Assembly (NCBI GenBank): GCA_037893225.1
Contig: JAZGUH010000087.1
Span: 1,736,001 to 1,800,000 of the forward strand
From: Hippasteria phrygiana
Lineage: Eukaryota > Echinodermata > Asteroidea > Valvatida > Goniasteridae
DNA length: 64,000 nucleotides
Direction: 5' to 3'
The notes beneath the pieces were generated by a model that did not search any database, was not told the origin of the DNA, and saw only the letters and a list, made by a program, of their open reading frames with translations. Shown piece after piece: positions 34,652 through 49,483 of the stretch. Position 1 is the stretch's first letter. Every line of letters starts with the position of its first letter. The translations under genes and the position numbers were made by a program.

Positions 34652-37600
34652 TTATGAATGAGTAAAGCAAGTCCATACCCCAGGGAATTTGACATGCATG
34701 GAGCAATAAATAGAAGGTAATATGCACACAGATGTTGGCCGGAAAGAAAATAAACATTGCGAGGTTTGAATTTTCTCCACAAGTGTTAACTCTAAGAAGC
34801 CGCCGATAATTGCAACATGTAGCGCCAGATCTAAGCTATCCATACATGTCAAAATTACTGCATTTGGTTGATATTTCATGCAATTATGAATGAGTAAAGC
34901 AAGTCCATACCCCAGGGAATTTGACATGCATGGAGCAATAAATAGAAGGTAATATGCACACAGATGTTGGCCGGAAAGAAAATAAACATTGCGAGGTTTG
35001 AATTTTCTCCACAAGTGTTAACTCTAAGAAGCCGCCGATAATTGCAACATGTAGCGCCAGATCTAAGCTATCCATACATGTCAAAATGACTGTATTTGGT
35101 TTATATTTCATGCAATTATGAATGAGTAAAGCAAGTCATACCCTAGGGAATTTGACAGGCATGGAGCAATAAATAGAAGGTAATATGCACACAGATGTTG
35201 GCCGGAAAGAAAATAAACATTGCGAGGTTTGAATTTTCTCCACAAGTTTTAACTCTAAGAAGCCGCCGATAATTGCAACATGTAGCGCCAGATCTAAGCT
35301 ATCCATACATGTCAAAATTACTGAATTTGGTTGATATTTCATGCAATTATGAATGAGTAAAGCAAGTCATACCCTAGGGAATTTGACAGGCATGGAGCAA
35401 TAAATAGAAGGTAATATGCACACAGATGTTGGCCGGAAAGAAAATAAACATTGCGAGGTTTGAATTTTCTCCACAAGTGTTAACTCTAAGAAGCCGCCGA
35501 TAATTGCAACACGTAGCGCCAGATCTAAGCTATCCATACATGTCAAAATTACTGCATTTGGTTGATATGTCATGCAATTATGAATGAGTAAAGCAAGTCA
35601 TACCCTAGGGAATTTGACAGGCATGGAGCAATAAATAGAAGGTAATATGCACACAGATGTTGGCCGGAAAGAAAATAAACATTGCGAGGTTTGAATTTTC
35701 TCCACAAGTTTTAACTCTAAGAAGCCGCCGATAATTGCAACATGTAGCGCCAGATCTAAGCTATCCATACATGTCAAAATTACTGCATTTGGTTGATATT
35801 TCATGCAATTATGAATGAGTAAAGCAAGTCCATACCCCAGGGAATTTGACATGCATGGAGCAATAAATAGAAGGTAATATGCACACAGATGTTGGCCGGA
35901 AAGAAAATAAACATTGCGAGGTTTGAATTTTCTCCACAAGTGTTAACTCTAAGAAGCCGCCGATAATTGCAACATGTAGCGCCAGATCTAAGCTATCCAT
36001 ACATGTCAAAATTACTGCATTTGGTTGATATTTCATGCAATTATGAATGAGTAAAGCAAGTCCATACCCCAGGGAATTTGACATGCATGGAGCAATAAAT
36101 AGAAGGTAATATGCACACAGATGTTGGCCGGAAAGAAAATAAACATTGCGAGGTTTGAATTTTCTCCACAAGTGTTAACTCTAAGAAGCCGCCGATAATT
36201 GCAACATGTAGCGCCAGATCTAAGCTATCCATACATGTCAAAATTACTGAATTTGGTTGATATTTCATGCAATTATGAATGAGTAAAGCAAGTCATACCC
36301 CAGGGAATTTGACATGCATGGAGCAATAAATAGACGGTAATATGCACACAGATGTTGGCCGGAAAGAAAATAAACATTGCGAGGTTTGAATTTTCTCCAC
36401 AAGTTTTAACTCTAGGAAGCCGCCGATGATTGCAACATGTAGCGCCAGATCTAAGCTATCCATACATGTCAAAATTACTGTATTTGGTTTATATTTCATG
36501 CAATTATGAATGAGTAAAGCAAGTCATACCCTAGGGAATTTGACAGGCATGGAGCAATAAATAGAAGGTAATATGCACACAGATGTTGGCCGGAAAGAAA
36601 ATAAACATTGCGAGGTTTGAATTTTCTCCACAAGTGTTAACTCTAAGAAGCCGCCGATAATTGCAACATGTAGCGCCAGATCTAAGCTATCCATACATGT
36701 CAAAATTACTGAATTTGGTTGATATTTCATGCAATTATGAATGAGTAAAGCAAGTCATACCCTAGGGAATTTGACAGGCATGGAGCAATAAATAGAAGGT
36801 AATATGCACACAGATGTTGGCCGGAAAGAAAATAAACATTGCGAGGTTTGAATTTTCTCCACAAGTGTTAACTCTAAGAAGCCGCCGATAATTGCAACAT
36901 GTAGCGCCAGATCTAAGCTATCCATACATGTCAAAATTACTGCATTTGGTTGATATTTCATGCAATTATGAATGAGTAAAGCAAGTCATACCCTAGGGAA
37001 TTTGACAGGCATGGAGCAATAAATAGAAGGTAATATGCACACAGATGTTGGCCGGAAAGAAAATAAACATTGCGAGGTTTGAATTTTCTCCACAAGTTTT
37101 AACTCTAAGAAGCCGCCGATAATTGCAACATGTAGCGCCAGATCTAAGCTATCCATACATGTCAAAATTACTGCATTTGGTTGATATTTCATGCAATTAT
37201 GAATGAGTAAAGCAAGTCCATACCCCAGGGAATTTGACATGCATGGAGCAATAAATAGAAGGTAATATGCACACAGATGTTGGCCGGAAAGAAAATAAAC
37301 ATTGCGAGGTTTGAATTTTCTCCACAAGTGTTAACTCTAAGAAGCCGCCGATAATTGCAACATGTAGCGCCAGATCTAAGCTATCCATACATGTCAAAAT
37401 TACTGCATTTGGTTGATATTTCATGCAATTATGAATGAGTAAAGCAAGTCCATACCCCAGGGAATTTGACATGCATGGAGCAATAAATAGAAGGTAATAT
37501 GCACACAGATGTTGGCCGGAAAGAAAATAAACATTGCGAGGTTTGAATTTTCTCCACAAGTGTTAACTCTAAGAAGCCGCCGATAATTGCAACATGTAGC

Positions 37601-39068
37601 GCCAGATCTAAGCTATCCATACATGTCAAAATTACTGAATTTGGTTGATATTTCATGCAATTATGAATGAGTAAAGCAAGTCATACCCCAGGGAATTTGA
37701 CATGCATGGAGCAATAAATAGACGGTAATATGCACACAGATGTTGGCCGGAAAGAAAATAAACATTGCGAGGTTTGAATTTTTTCCACAAGTTTTAACTC
37801 TAGGAAGCCGCCGATGATTGCAACATGTAGCGCCAGATCTAAGCTATCCATACATGTCAAAATTACTGTATTTGGTTTATATTTCATGCAATTATGAATG
37901 AGTAAAGCAAGTCATACCCTAGGGAATTTGACAGGCATGGAGCAATAAATAGAAGGTAATATGCACACAGATGTTGGCCGGAAAGAAAATAAACATTGCG
38001 AGGTTTGAATTTTCTCCACAAGTGTTAACTCTAAGAAGCCGCCGATAATTGCAACATGTAGCGCCAGATCTAAGCTATCCATACATGTCAAAATTACTGC
38101 ATTTGGTTGATATTTCATGCAATTATGAATGAGTAAAGCAAGTCCATACCCCAGGGAATTTGACATGCATGGAGCAATAAATAGAAGGTAATATGCACAC
38201 AGATGTTGGCCGGAAAGAAAATAAACATTGCGAGGTTTGAATTTTCTCCACAAGTGTTAACTCTAAGAAGCCGCCGATAATTGCAACATGTAGCGCCAGA
38301 TCTAAGCTATCCATACATGTCAAAATGACTGTATTTGGTTTATATTTCATGCAATTATGAATGAGTAAAGCAAGTCATACCCTAGGGAATTTGACAGGCA
38401 TGGAGCAATAAATAGAAGGTAATATGCACACAGATGTTGGCCGGAAAGAAAATAAACATTGCGAGGTTTGAATTTTCTCCACAAGTTTTAACTCTAAGAA
38501 GCCGCCGATAATTGCAACATGTAGCGCCAGATCTAAGCTATCCATACATGTCAAAATTACTGCATTTGGATGATATTTCATGCAATTATGAATGAGTAAA
38601 GCAAGTCCATACCCCAGGGAATTTGACATGCATGGAGCAATAAATAGAAGGTAATATGCACACAGATGTTGGCCGGAAAGAAAATAAACATTGCGAGGTT
38701 TGAATTTTCTCCACAAGTGTTAACTCTAAGAAGCCGCCGATAATTGCAACATGTAGCGCCAGATCTAAGCTATCCATACATGTCAAAATGACTGTATTTG
38801 GTTTATATTTCATGCAATTATGAATGAGTAAAGCAAGTCATACCCTAGGGAATTTGACAGGCATGGAGCAATAAATAGAAGGTAATATGCACACAGATGT
38901 TGGCCGGAAAGAAAATAAACATTGCGAGGTTTGAATTTTCTCCACAAGTTTTAACTCTAAGAAGCCGCCGATAATTGCAACATGTAGCGCCAGATCTAAG
39001 CTATCCATACATGTCAAAATTACTGAATTTGGTTGATATTTCATGCAATTATGAATGAGTAAAGCAAG
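34652..39068. repeat. Left copy of a 10,415-bp-spaced duplication (about 4.4 kb)
   Basis: Monomer order here matches 45067..49483 at a constant offset of 10,415 bp (45 monomers). Rare markers shared by both copies are caacacgtagcg (35508 and 45923) with gatatgtcatg (35565 and 45980), and atttggatgatat (38565 and 48980). Within it, the first four monomers at 35598 recur at 36986 (+1,388 bp, six monomers). A segment at 38123..39068 recurs at 39744..40689 (+1,621 bp, seven monomers). Confidence 0.75.
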
Positions 39069-40689
39069 TCATACCCTAGGGAATTTGACAGGCATGGAGC
39101 AATAAATAGAAGGTAATATGCACACAGATGTTGGCCGGAAAGAAAATAAACATTGCGAGGTTTGAATTTTCTCCACAAGTTTTAACTCTAAGAAGCCGCC
39201 GATAATTGCAACATGTAGCGCCAGATCTAAGCTATCCATACATGTCAAAATTACTGCATTTGGTTGATATTTCATGCAATTATGAATGAGTAAAGCAAGT
39301 CCATACCCCAGGGAATTTGACATGCATGGAGCAATAAATAGAAGGTAATATGCACACAGATGTTGGCCGGAAAGAAAATAAACATTGCGAGGTTTAAATT
39401 TTCTCCACAAGTGTTAACTCTAAGAAGCCGCCGATAATTGCAACATGTAGCGCCAGATCTAAGCTATCCATACATGTCAAAATTACTGCATTTGGTTGAT
39501 ATTTCATGCAATTATGAATGAGTAAAGCAAGTCCATACCCCAGGGAATTTGACATGCATGGAGCAATAAATAGAAGGTAATATGCACACAGATGTTGGCC
39601 GGAAAGAAAATAAACATTGCGAGGTTTGAATTTTCTCCACAAGTGTTAACTCTAAGAAGCCGCCGATAATTGCAACATGTAGCGCCAGATCTAAGCTATC
39701 CATACATGTCAAAATTACTGCATTTGGTTGATATTTCATGCAATTATGAATGAGTAAAGCAAGTCCATACCCCAGGGAATTTGACATGCATGGAGCAATA
39801 AATAGAAGGTAATATGCACACAGATGTTGGCCGGAAAGAAAATAAACATTGCGAGGTTTGAATTTTCTCCACAAGTGTTAACTCTAAGAAGCCGCCGATA
39901 ATTGCAACATGTAGCGCCAGATCTAAGCTATCCATACATGTCAAAATTACTGTATTTGGTTTATATTTCATGCAATTATGAATGAGTAAAGCAAGTCATA
40001 CCCTAGGGAATTTGACAGGCATGGAGCAATAAATAGAAGGTAATATGCACACAGATGTTGGCCGGAAAGAAAATAAACATTGCGAGGTTTGAATTTTCTC
40101 CACAAGTTTTAACTCTAAGAAGCCGCCGATAATTGCAACATGTAGCGCCAGATCTAAGCTATCCATACATGTCAAAATTACTGCATTTGGATGATATTTC
40201 ATGCAATTATGAATGAGTAAAGCAAGTCCATACCCCAGGGAATTTGACATGCATGGAGCAATAAATAGAAGGTAATATGCACACAGATGTTGGCCGGAAA
40301 GAAAATAAACATTGCGAGGTTTGAATTTTCTCCACAAGTGTTAACTCTAAGAAGCCGCCGATAATTGCAACATGTAGCGCCAGATCTAAGCTATCCATAC
40401 ATGTCAAAATGACTGTATTTGGTTTATATTTCATGCAATTATGAATGAGTAAAGCAAGTCATACCCTAGGGAATTTGACAGGCATGGAGCAATAAATAGA
40501 AGGTAATATGCACACAGATGTTGGCCGGAAAGAAAATAAACATTGCGAGGTTTGAATTTTCTCCACAAGTTTTAACTCTAAGAAGCCGCCGATAATTGCA
40601 ACATGTAGCGCCAGATCTAAGCTATCCATACATGTCAAAATTACTGAATTTGGTTGATATTTCATGCAATTATGAATGAGTAAAGCAAG

Positions 40690-43600
40690 TCATACCCTAG
40701 GGAATTTGACAGGCATGGAGCAATAAATAGAAGGTAATATGCACACAGATGTTGGCCGGAAAGAAAATAAACATTGCGAGGTTTGAATTTTCTCCACAAG
40801 TGTTAACTCTAAGAAGCCGCCGATAATTGCAACATGTAGCGCCAGATATAAGCTATCCATACATGTCAAAATTACTGCATTTGGTTGATATTTCATGCAA
40901 TTATGAATGAGTAAAGCAAGGCATACCCTAGGGAATTTGACAGGCATGGAGCAATAAATAGAAGGTAATATGCACACAGATGTTGGCCGGAAAGAAAATA
41001 AACATTGCGAGGTTTGAATTTTCTCCACAAGTTTTAACTCTAAGAAGCCGCCGATAATTGCAACATGTAGCGCCAGATCTAAGCTATCCATACATGTCAA
41101 AATTACTGCATTTGGTTGATATTTCATGCAATTATGAATGAGTAAAGCAAGTCCATACCCCAGGGAATTTGACATGCATGGAGCAATAAATAGAAGGTAA
41201 TATGCACACAGATGTTGGCCGGAAAGAAAATAAACATTGCGAGGTTTAAATTTTCTCCACAAGTGTTAACTCTAAGAAGCCGCCGATAATTGCAACATGT
41301 AGCGCCAGATCTAAGCTATCCATACATGTCAAAATTACTGCATTTGGTTGATATTTCATGCAATTATGAATGAGTAAAGCAAGTCCATACCCCAGGGAAT
41401 TTGACATGCATGGAGCAATAAATAGAAGGTAATATGCACACAGATGTTGGCCGGAAAGAAAATAAACATTGCGAGGTTTGAATTTTCTCCACAAGTGTTA
41501 ACTCTAAGAAGCCGCCGATAATTGCAACATGTAGCGCCAGATCTAAGCTATCCATACATGTCAAAATTACTGAATTTGGTTGATATTTCATGCAATTATG
41601 AATGAGTAAAGCAAGTCATACCCCAGGGAATTTGACATGCATGGAGCAATAAATAGACGGTAATATGCACACAGATGTTGGCCGGAAAGAAAATAAACAT
41701 TGCGAGGTTTGAATTTTCTCCACAAGTTTTAACTCTAAGAAGCCGCCGATAATTGCAACATGTAGCGCCAGATCTAAGCTATCCATACATGTCAAAATTA
41801 CTGAATTTGGTTGATATTTCATGCAATTATGAATGAGTAAAGCAAGTCATACCCTAGGGAATTTGACAGGCATGGAGCAATAAATAGAAGGTAATATGCA
41901 CACAGATGTTGGCCGGAAAGAAAATAAACATTGCGAGGTTTGAATTTTCTCCACAAGTGTTAACTCTAAGAAGCCGCCGATAATTGCAACATGTAGCGCC
42001 AGATCTAAGCTATCCATACATGTCAAAATTACTGCATTTGGTTGATATTTCATGCAATTATGAATGAGTAAAGCAAGTCCATACCCCAGGGAATTTGACA
42101 TGCATGGAGCAATAAATAGAAGGTAATATGCACACAGATGTTGGCCGGAAAGAAAATAAACATTGCGAGGTTTGAATTTTCTCCACAAGTGTTAACTCTA
42201 AGAAGCCGCCGATAATTGCAACATGTAGCGCCAGATCTAAGCTATCCATACATGTCAAAATTACTGCATTTGGTTGATATTTCATGCAATTATGAATGAG
42301 TAAAGCAAGTCCATACCCCAGGGAATTTGACATGCATGGAGCAATAAATAGAAGGTAATATGCACACAGATGTTGGCCGGAAAGAAAATAAACATTGCGA
42401 GGTTTGAATTTTCTCCACAAGTGTTAACTCTAAGAAGCCGCCGATAATTGCAACATGTAGCGCCAGATCTAAGCTATCCATACATGTCAAAATGACTGTA
42501 TTTGGTTTATATTTCATGCAATTATGAATGAGTAAAGCAAGTCATACCCTAGGTAATTTGACAGGCATGGAGCAATAAATAGAAGGTAATATGCACACAG
42601 ATGTTGGCCGGAAAGAAAATAAACATTGCGAGGTTTGAATTTTCTCCACAAGTTTTAACTCTAAGAAGCCGCCGATAATTGCAACATGTAGCGCCAGATC
42701 TAAGCTATCCATACATGTCAAAATTACTGAATTTGGTTGATATTTCATGCAATTATGAATGAGTAAAGCAAGTCATACCCGAGGGAATTTGACAGGCATG
42801 GAGCAATAAATAGAAGGTAATATGCACACAGATGTTGGCCGGAAAGAAAATAAACATTGCGAGGTTTGAATTTTCTCCACAAGTGTTAACTCTAAGAAGC
42901 CGCCGATAATTGCAACACGTAGCGCCAGATCTAAGCTATCCATACATGTCAAAATTACTGCATTTGGTTGATATGTCATGCAATTATGAATGAGTAAAGC
43001 AAGTCATACCCTAGGGAATTTGACAGGCATGGAGCAATAAATAGAAGGTAATATGCACACAGATGTTGGCCGGAAAGAAAATAAACATTGCGAGGTTTGA
43101 ATTTTCTCCACAAGTTTTAACTCTAAGAAGCCGCCGATAATTGCAACATGTAGCGCCAGATCTAAGCTATCCATACATGTCAAAATTACTGCATTTGGTT
43201 GATATTTCATGCAATTATGAATGTGTAAAGCAAGTCCATACCCCAGGGAATTTGACATGCATGGAGCAATAAATAGAAGGTAATATGCACACAGATGTTG
43301 GCCGGAAAGAAAATAAACATTGCGAGGTTTGAATTTTCTCCACAAGTGTTAACTCTAAGAAGCCGCCGATAATTGCAACATGTAGCGCCAGATCTAAGCT
43401 ATCCATACATGTCAAAATTACTGCATTTGGTTGATATTTCATGCAATTATGAATGAGTAAAGCAAGTCCATACCCCAGGGAATTTGACATGCATGGAGCA
43501 ATAAATAGAAGGTAATATGCACACAGATGTTGGCCGGAAAGAAAATAAACATTGCGAGGTTTGAATTTTCTCCACAAGTGTTAACTCTAGGAAGCCGCCG

Positions 43601-46455
43601 ATGATTGCAACATGTAGCGCCAGATCTAAGCTATCCACACATGTCAAAATTACTGTATTTGGTTGATATTTCATGCAATTATGAATGAGTAAAGCAAGTC
43701 ATACCCTAGGGAATTTGACAGGCATGGAGCAATAAATAGAAGGTAATATGCACACAGATGTTGGCCGGAAAGAAAATAAACATTGCGAGGTTTGAATTTT
43801 CTCCACAAGTGTTAACTCTAAGAAGCCGCCGATAATTGCAACATGTAGCGCCAGATATAAGCTATCCATACATGTCAAAATTACTGCATTTGGTTGATAT
43901 TTCATGCAATTATGAATGAGTAAAGCAAGGCATACCCTAGGGAATTTGACAGGCATGGAGCAATAAATAGAAGGTAATATGCACACAGATGTTGGCCGGA
44001 AAGAAAATAAACATTGCGAGGTTTGAATTTTCTCCACAAGTTTTAACTCTAAGAAGCCGCCGATAATTGCAACATGTAGCGCCAGATCTAAGCTATCCAT
44101 ACATGTCAAAATTACTGCATTTGGTTGATATTTCATGCAATTATGAATGAGTAAAGCAAGTCCATACCCCAGGGAATTTGACATGCATGGAGCAATAAAT
44201 AGAAGGTAATATGCACACAGATGTTGGCCGGAAAGAAAATAAACATTGCGAGGTTTAAATTTTCTCCACAAGTGTTAACTCTAAGAAGCCGCCGATAATT
44301 GCAACATGTAGCGCCAGATCTAAGCTATCCATACATGTCAAAATTACTGCATTTGGTTGATATTTCATGCAATTATGAATGAGTAAAGCAAGTCCATACC
44401 CCAGGGAATTTGACATGCATGGAGCAATAAATAGAAGGTAATATGCACACAGATGTTGGCCGGAAAGAAAATAAACATTGCGAGGTTTGAATTTTCTCCA
44501 CAAGTGTTAACTCTAAGAAGCCGCCGATAATTGCAACATGTAGCGCCAGATCTAAGCTATCCATACATGTCAAAATTACTGAATTTGGTTGATATTTCAT
44601 GCAATTATGAATGAGTAAAGCAAGTCATACCCCAGGGAATTTGACATGCATGGAGCAATAAATAGACGGTAATATGCACACAGATGTTGGCCGGAAAGAA
44701 AATAAACATTGCGAGGTTTGAATTTTCTCCACAAGTTTTAACTCTAAGAAGCCGCCGATAATTGCAACATGTAGCGCCAGATCTAAGCTATCCATACATG
44801 TCAAAATTACTGAATTTGGTTGATATTTCATGCAATTATGAATGAGTAAAGCAAGTCATACCCTAGGGAATTTGACAGGCATGGAGCAATAAATAGAAGG
44901 TAATATGCACACAGATGTTGGCCGGAAAGAAAATAAACATTGCGAGGTTTGAATTTTCTCCACAAGTGTTAACTCTAAGAAGCCGCCGATAATTGCAACA
45001 TGTAGCGCCAGATCTAAGCTATCCATACATGTCAAAATTACTGCATTTGGTTGATATTTCATGCAATTATGAATGAGTAAAGCAAGTCCATACCCCAGGG
45101 AATTTGACATGCATGGAGCAATAAATAGAAGGTAATATGCACACAGATGTTGGCCGGAAAGAAAATAAACATTGCGAGGTTTGAATTTTCTCCACAAGTG
45201 TTAACTCTAAGAAGCCGCCGATAATTGCAACATGTAGCGCCAGATCTAAGCTATCCATACATGTCAAAATTACTGCATTTGGTTGATATTTCATGCAATT
45301 ATGAATGAGTAAAGCAAGTCCATACCCCAGGGAATTTGACATGCATGGAGCAATAAATAGAAGGTAATATGCACACAGATGTTGGCCGGAAAGAAAATAA
45401 ACATTGCGAGGTTTGAATTTTCTCCACAAGTGTTAACTCTAAGAAGCCGCCGATAATTGCAACATGTAGCGCCAGATCTAAGCTATCCATACATGTCAAA
45501 ATGACTGTATTTGGTTTATATTTCATGCAATTATGAATGAGTAAAGCAAGTCATACCCTAGGGAATTTGACAGGCATGGAGCAATAAATAGAAGGTAATA
45601 TGCACACAGATGTTGGCCGGAAAGAAAATAAACATTGCGAGGTTTGAATTTTCTCCACAAGTTTTAACTCTAAGAAGCCGCCGATAATTGCAACATGTAG
45701 CGCCAGATCTAAGCTATCCATACATGTCAAAATTACTGAATTTGGTTGATATTTCATGCAATTATGAATGAGTAAAGCAAGTCATACCCTAGGGAATTTG
45801 ACAGGCATGGAGCAATAAATAGAAGGTAATATGCACACAGATGTTGGCCGGAAAGAAAATAAACATTGCGAGGTTTGAATTTTCTCCACAAGTGTTAACT
45901 CTAAGAAGCCGCCGATAATTGCAACACGTAGCGCCAGATCTAAGCTATCCATACATGTCAAAATTACTGCATTTGGTTGATATGTCATGCAATTATGAAT
46001 GAGTAAAGCAAGTCATACCCTAGGGAATTTGACAGGCATGGAGCAATAAATAGAAGGTAATATGCACACAGATGTTGGCCGGAAAGAAAATAAACATTGC
46101 GAGGTTTGAATTTTCTCCACAAGTTTTAACTCTAAGAAGCCGCCGATAATTGCAACATGTAGCGCCAGATCTAAGCTATCCATACATGTCAAAATTACTG
46201 CATTTGGTTGATATTTCATGCAATTATGAATGAGTAAAGCAAGTCCATACCCCAGGGAATTTGACATGCATGGAGCAATAAATAGAAGGTAATATGCACA
46301 CAGATGTTGGCCGGAAAGAAAATAAACATTGCGAGGTTTGAATTTTCTCCACAAGTGTTAACTCTAAGAAGCCGCCGATAATTGCAACATGTAGCGCCAG
46401 ATCTAAGCTATCCATACATGTCAAAATTACTGCATTTGGTTGATATTTCATGCAA
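40690..46455. repeat. Tandem duplication with 3,009-bp period (13 monomers)
   Basis: The segment 40690..43446 recurs at 43699..46455. Shared rare variants include agatataagc (40844 and 43853), gcaaggcatacc (40921 and 43930), and gaggtttaaattttc (41241 and 44250). Differences are few, such as aggtaatttgac near 42555 against agggaatttgac, and aatgtgtaaag near 43220 against aatgagtaaag. Confidence 0.8.
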
Positions 46456-49400
46456 TTATGAATGAGTAAAGCAAGTCCATACCCCAGGGAATTTGACATG
46501 CATGGAGCAATAAATAGAAGGTAATATGCACACAGATGTTGGCCGGAAAGAAAATAAACATTGCGAGGTTTGAATTTTCTCCACAAGTGTTAACTCTAAG
46601 AAGCCGCCGATAATTGCAACATGTAGCGCCAGATCTAAGCTATCCATACATGTCAAAATTACTGAATTTGGTTGATATTTCATGCAATTATGAATGAGTA
46701 AAGCAAGTCATACCCCAGGGAATTTGACATGCATGGAGCAATAAATAGACGGTAATATGCACACAGATGTTGGCCGGAAAGAAAATAAACATTGCGAGGT
46801 TTGAATTTTCTCCACAAGTTTTAACTCTAGGAAGCCGCCGATGATTGCAACATGTAGCGCCAGATCTAAGCTATCCATACATGTCAAAATTACTGTATTT
46901 GGTTTATATTTCATGCAATTATGAATGAGTAAAGCAAGTCATACCCTAGGGAATTTGACAGGCATGGAGCAATAAATAGAAGGTAATATGCACACAGATG
47001 TTGGCCGGAAAGAAAATAAACATTGCGAGGTTTGAATTTTCTCCACAAGTGTTAACTCTAAGAAGCCGCCGATAATTGCAACATGTAGCGCCAGATCTAA
47101 GCTATCCATACATGTCAAAATTACTGAATTTGGTTGATATTTCATGCAATTATGAATGAGTAAAGCAAGTCATACCCTAGGGAATTTGACAGGCATGGAG
47201 CAATAAATAGAAGGTAATATGCACACAGATGTTGGCCGGAAAGAAAATAAACATTGCGAGGTTTGAATTTTCTCCACAAGTGTTAACTCTAAGAAGCCGC
47301 CGATAATTGCAACATGTAGCGCCAGATCTAAGCTATCCATACATGTCAAAATTACTGCATTTGGTTGATATTTCATGCAATTATGAATGAGTAAAGCAAG
47401 TCATACCCTAGGGAATTTGACAGGCATGGAGCAATAAATAGAAGGTAATATGCACACAGATGTTGGCCGGAAAGAAAATAAACATTGCGAGGTTTGAATT
47501 TTCTCCACAAGTTTTAACTCTAAGAAGCCGCCGATAATTGCAACATGTAGCGCCAGATCTAAGCTATCCATACATGTCAAAATTACTGCATTTGGTTGAT
47601 ATTTCATGCAATTATGAATGAGTAAAGCAAGTCCATACCCCAGGGAATTTGACATGCATGGAGCAATAAATAGAAGGTAATATGCACACAGATGTTGGCC
47701 GGAAAGAAAATAAACATTGCGAGGTTTGAATTTTCTCCACAAGTGTTAACTCTAAGAAGCCGCCGATAATTGCAACATGTAGCGCCAGATCTAAGCTATC
47801 CATACATGTCAAAATTACTGCATTTGGTTGATATTTCATGCAATTATGAATGAGTAAAGCAAGTCCATACCCCAGGGAATTTGACATGCATGGAGCAATA
47901 AATAGAAGGTAATATGCACACAGATGTTGGCCGGAAAGAAAATAAACATTGCGAGGTTTGAATTTTCTCCACAAGTGTTAACTCTAAGAAGCCGCCGATA
48001 ATTGCAACATGTAGCGCCAGATCTAAGCTATCCATACATGTCAAAATTACTGAATTTGGTTGATATTTCATGCAATTATGAATGAGTAAAGCAAGTCATA
48101 CCCCAGGGAATTTGACATGCATGGAGCAATAAATAGACGGTAATATGCACACAGATGTTGGCCGGAAAGAAAATAAACATTGCGAGGTTTGAATTTTCTC
48201 CACAAGTTTTAACTCTAGGAAGCCGCCGATGATTGCAACATGTAGCGCCAGATCTAAGCTATCCATACATGTCAAAATTACTGTATTTGGTTTATATTTC
48301 ATGCAATTATGAATGAGTAAAGCAAGTCATACCCTAGGGAATTTGACAGGCATGGAGCAATAAATAGAAGGTAATATGCACACAGATGTTGGCCGGAAAG
48401 AAAATAAACATTGCGAGGTTTGAATTTTCTCCACAAGTGTTAACTCTAAGAAGCCGCCGATAATTGCAACATGTAGCGCCAGATCTAAGCTATCCATACA
48501 TGTCAAAATTACTGCATTTGGTTGATATTTCATGCAATTATGAATGAGTAAAGCAAGTCCATACCCCAGGGAATTTGACATGCATGGAGCAATAAATAGA
48601 AGGTAATATGCACACAGATGTTGGCCGGAAAGAAAATAAACATTGCGAGGTTTGAATTTTCTCCACAAGTGTTAACTCTAAGAAGCCGCCGATAATTGCA
48701 ACATGTAGCGCCAGATCTAAGCTATCCATACATGTCAAAATGACTGTATTTGGTTTATATTTCATGCAATTATGAATGAGTAAAGCAAGTCATACCCTAG
48801 GGAATTTGACAGGCATGGAGCAATAAATAGAAGGTAATATGCACACAGATGTTGGCCGGAAAGAAAATAAACATTGCGAGGTTTGAATTTTCTCCACAAG
48901 TTTTAACTCTAAGAAGCCGCCGATAATTGCAACATGTAGCGCCAGATCTAAGCTATCCATACATGTCAAAATTACTGCATTTGGATGATATTTCATGCAA
49001 TTATGAATGAGTAAAGCAAGTCCATACCCCAGGGAATTTGACATGCATGGAGCAATAAATAGAAGGTAATATGCACACAGATGTTGGCCGGAAAGAAAAT
49101 AAACATTGCGAGGTTTGAATTTTCTCCACAAGTGTTAACTCTAAGAAGCCGCCGATAATTGCAACATGTAGCGCCAGATCTAAGCTATCCATACATGTCA
49201 AAATGACTGTATTTGGTTTATATTTCATGCAATTATGAATGAGTAAAGCAAGTCATACCCTAGGGAATTTGACAGGCATGGAGCAATAAATAGAAGGTAA
49301 TATGCACACAGATGTTGGCCGGAAAGAAAATAAACATTGCGAGGTTTGAATTTTCTCCACAAGTTTTAACTCTAAGAAGCCGCCGATAATTGCAACATGT

Positions 49401-49483
49401 AGCGCCAGATCTAAGCTATCCATACATGTCAAAATTACTGAATTTGGTTGATATTTCATGCAATTATGAATGAGTAAAGCAAG
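45067..49483. repeat. Right copy of the 10,415-bp-spaced duplication
   Basis: This is the partner of 34652..39068. At its left end it overlaps the second copy of the 3,009-bp tandem repeat, and at its right end the first copy of the 3,240-bp tandem repeat. The duplications are therefore nested and happened in steps. Confidence 0.75.
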
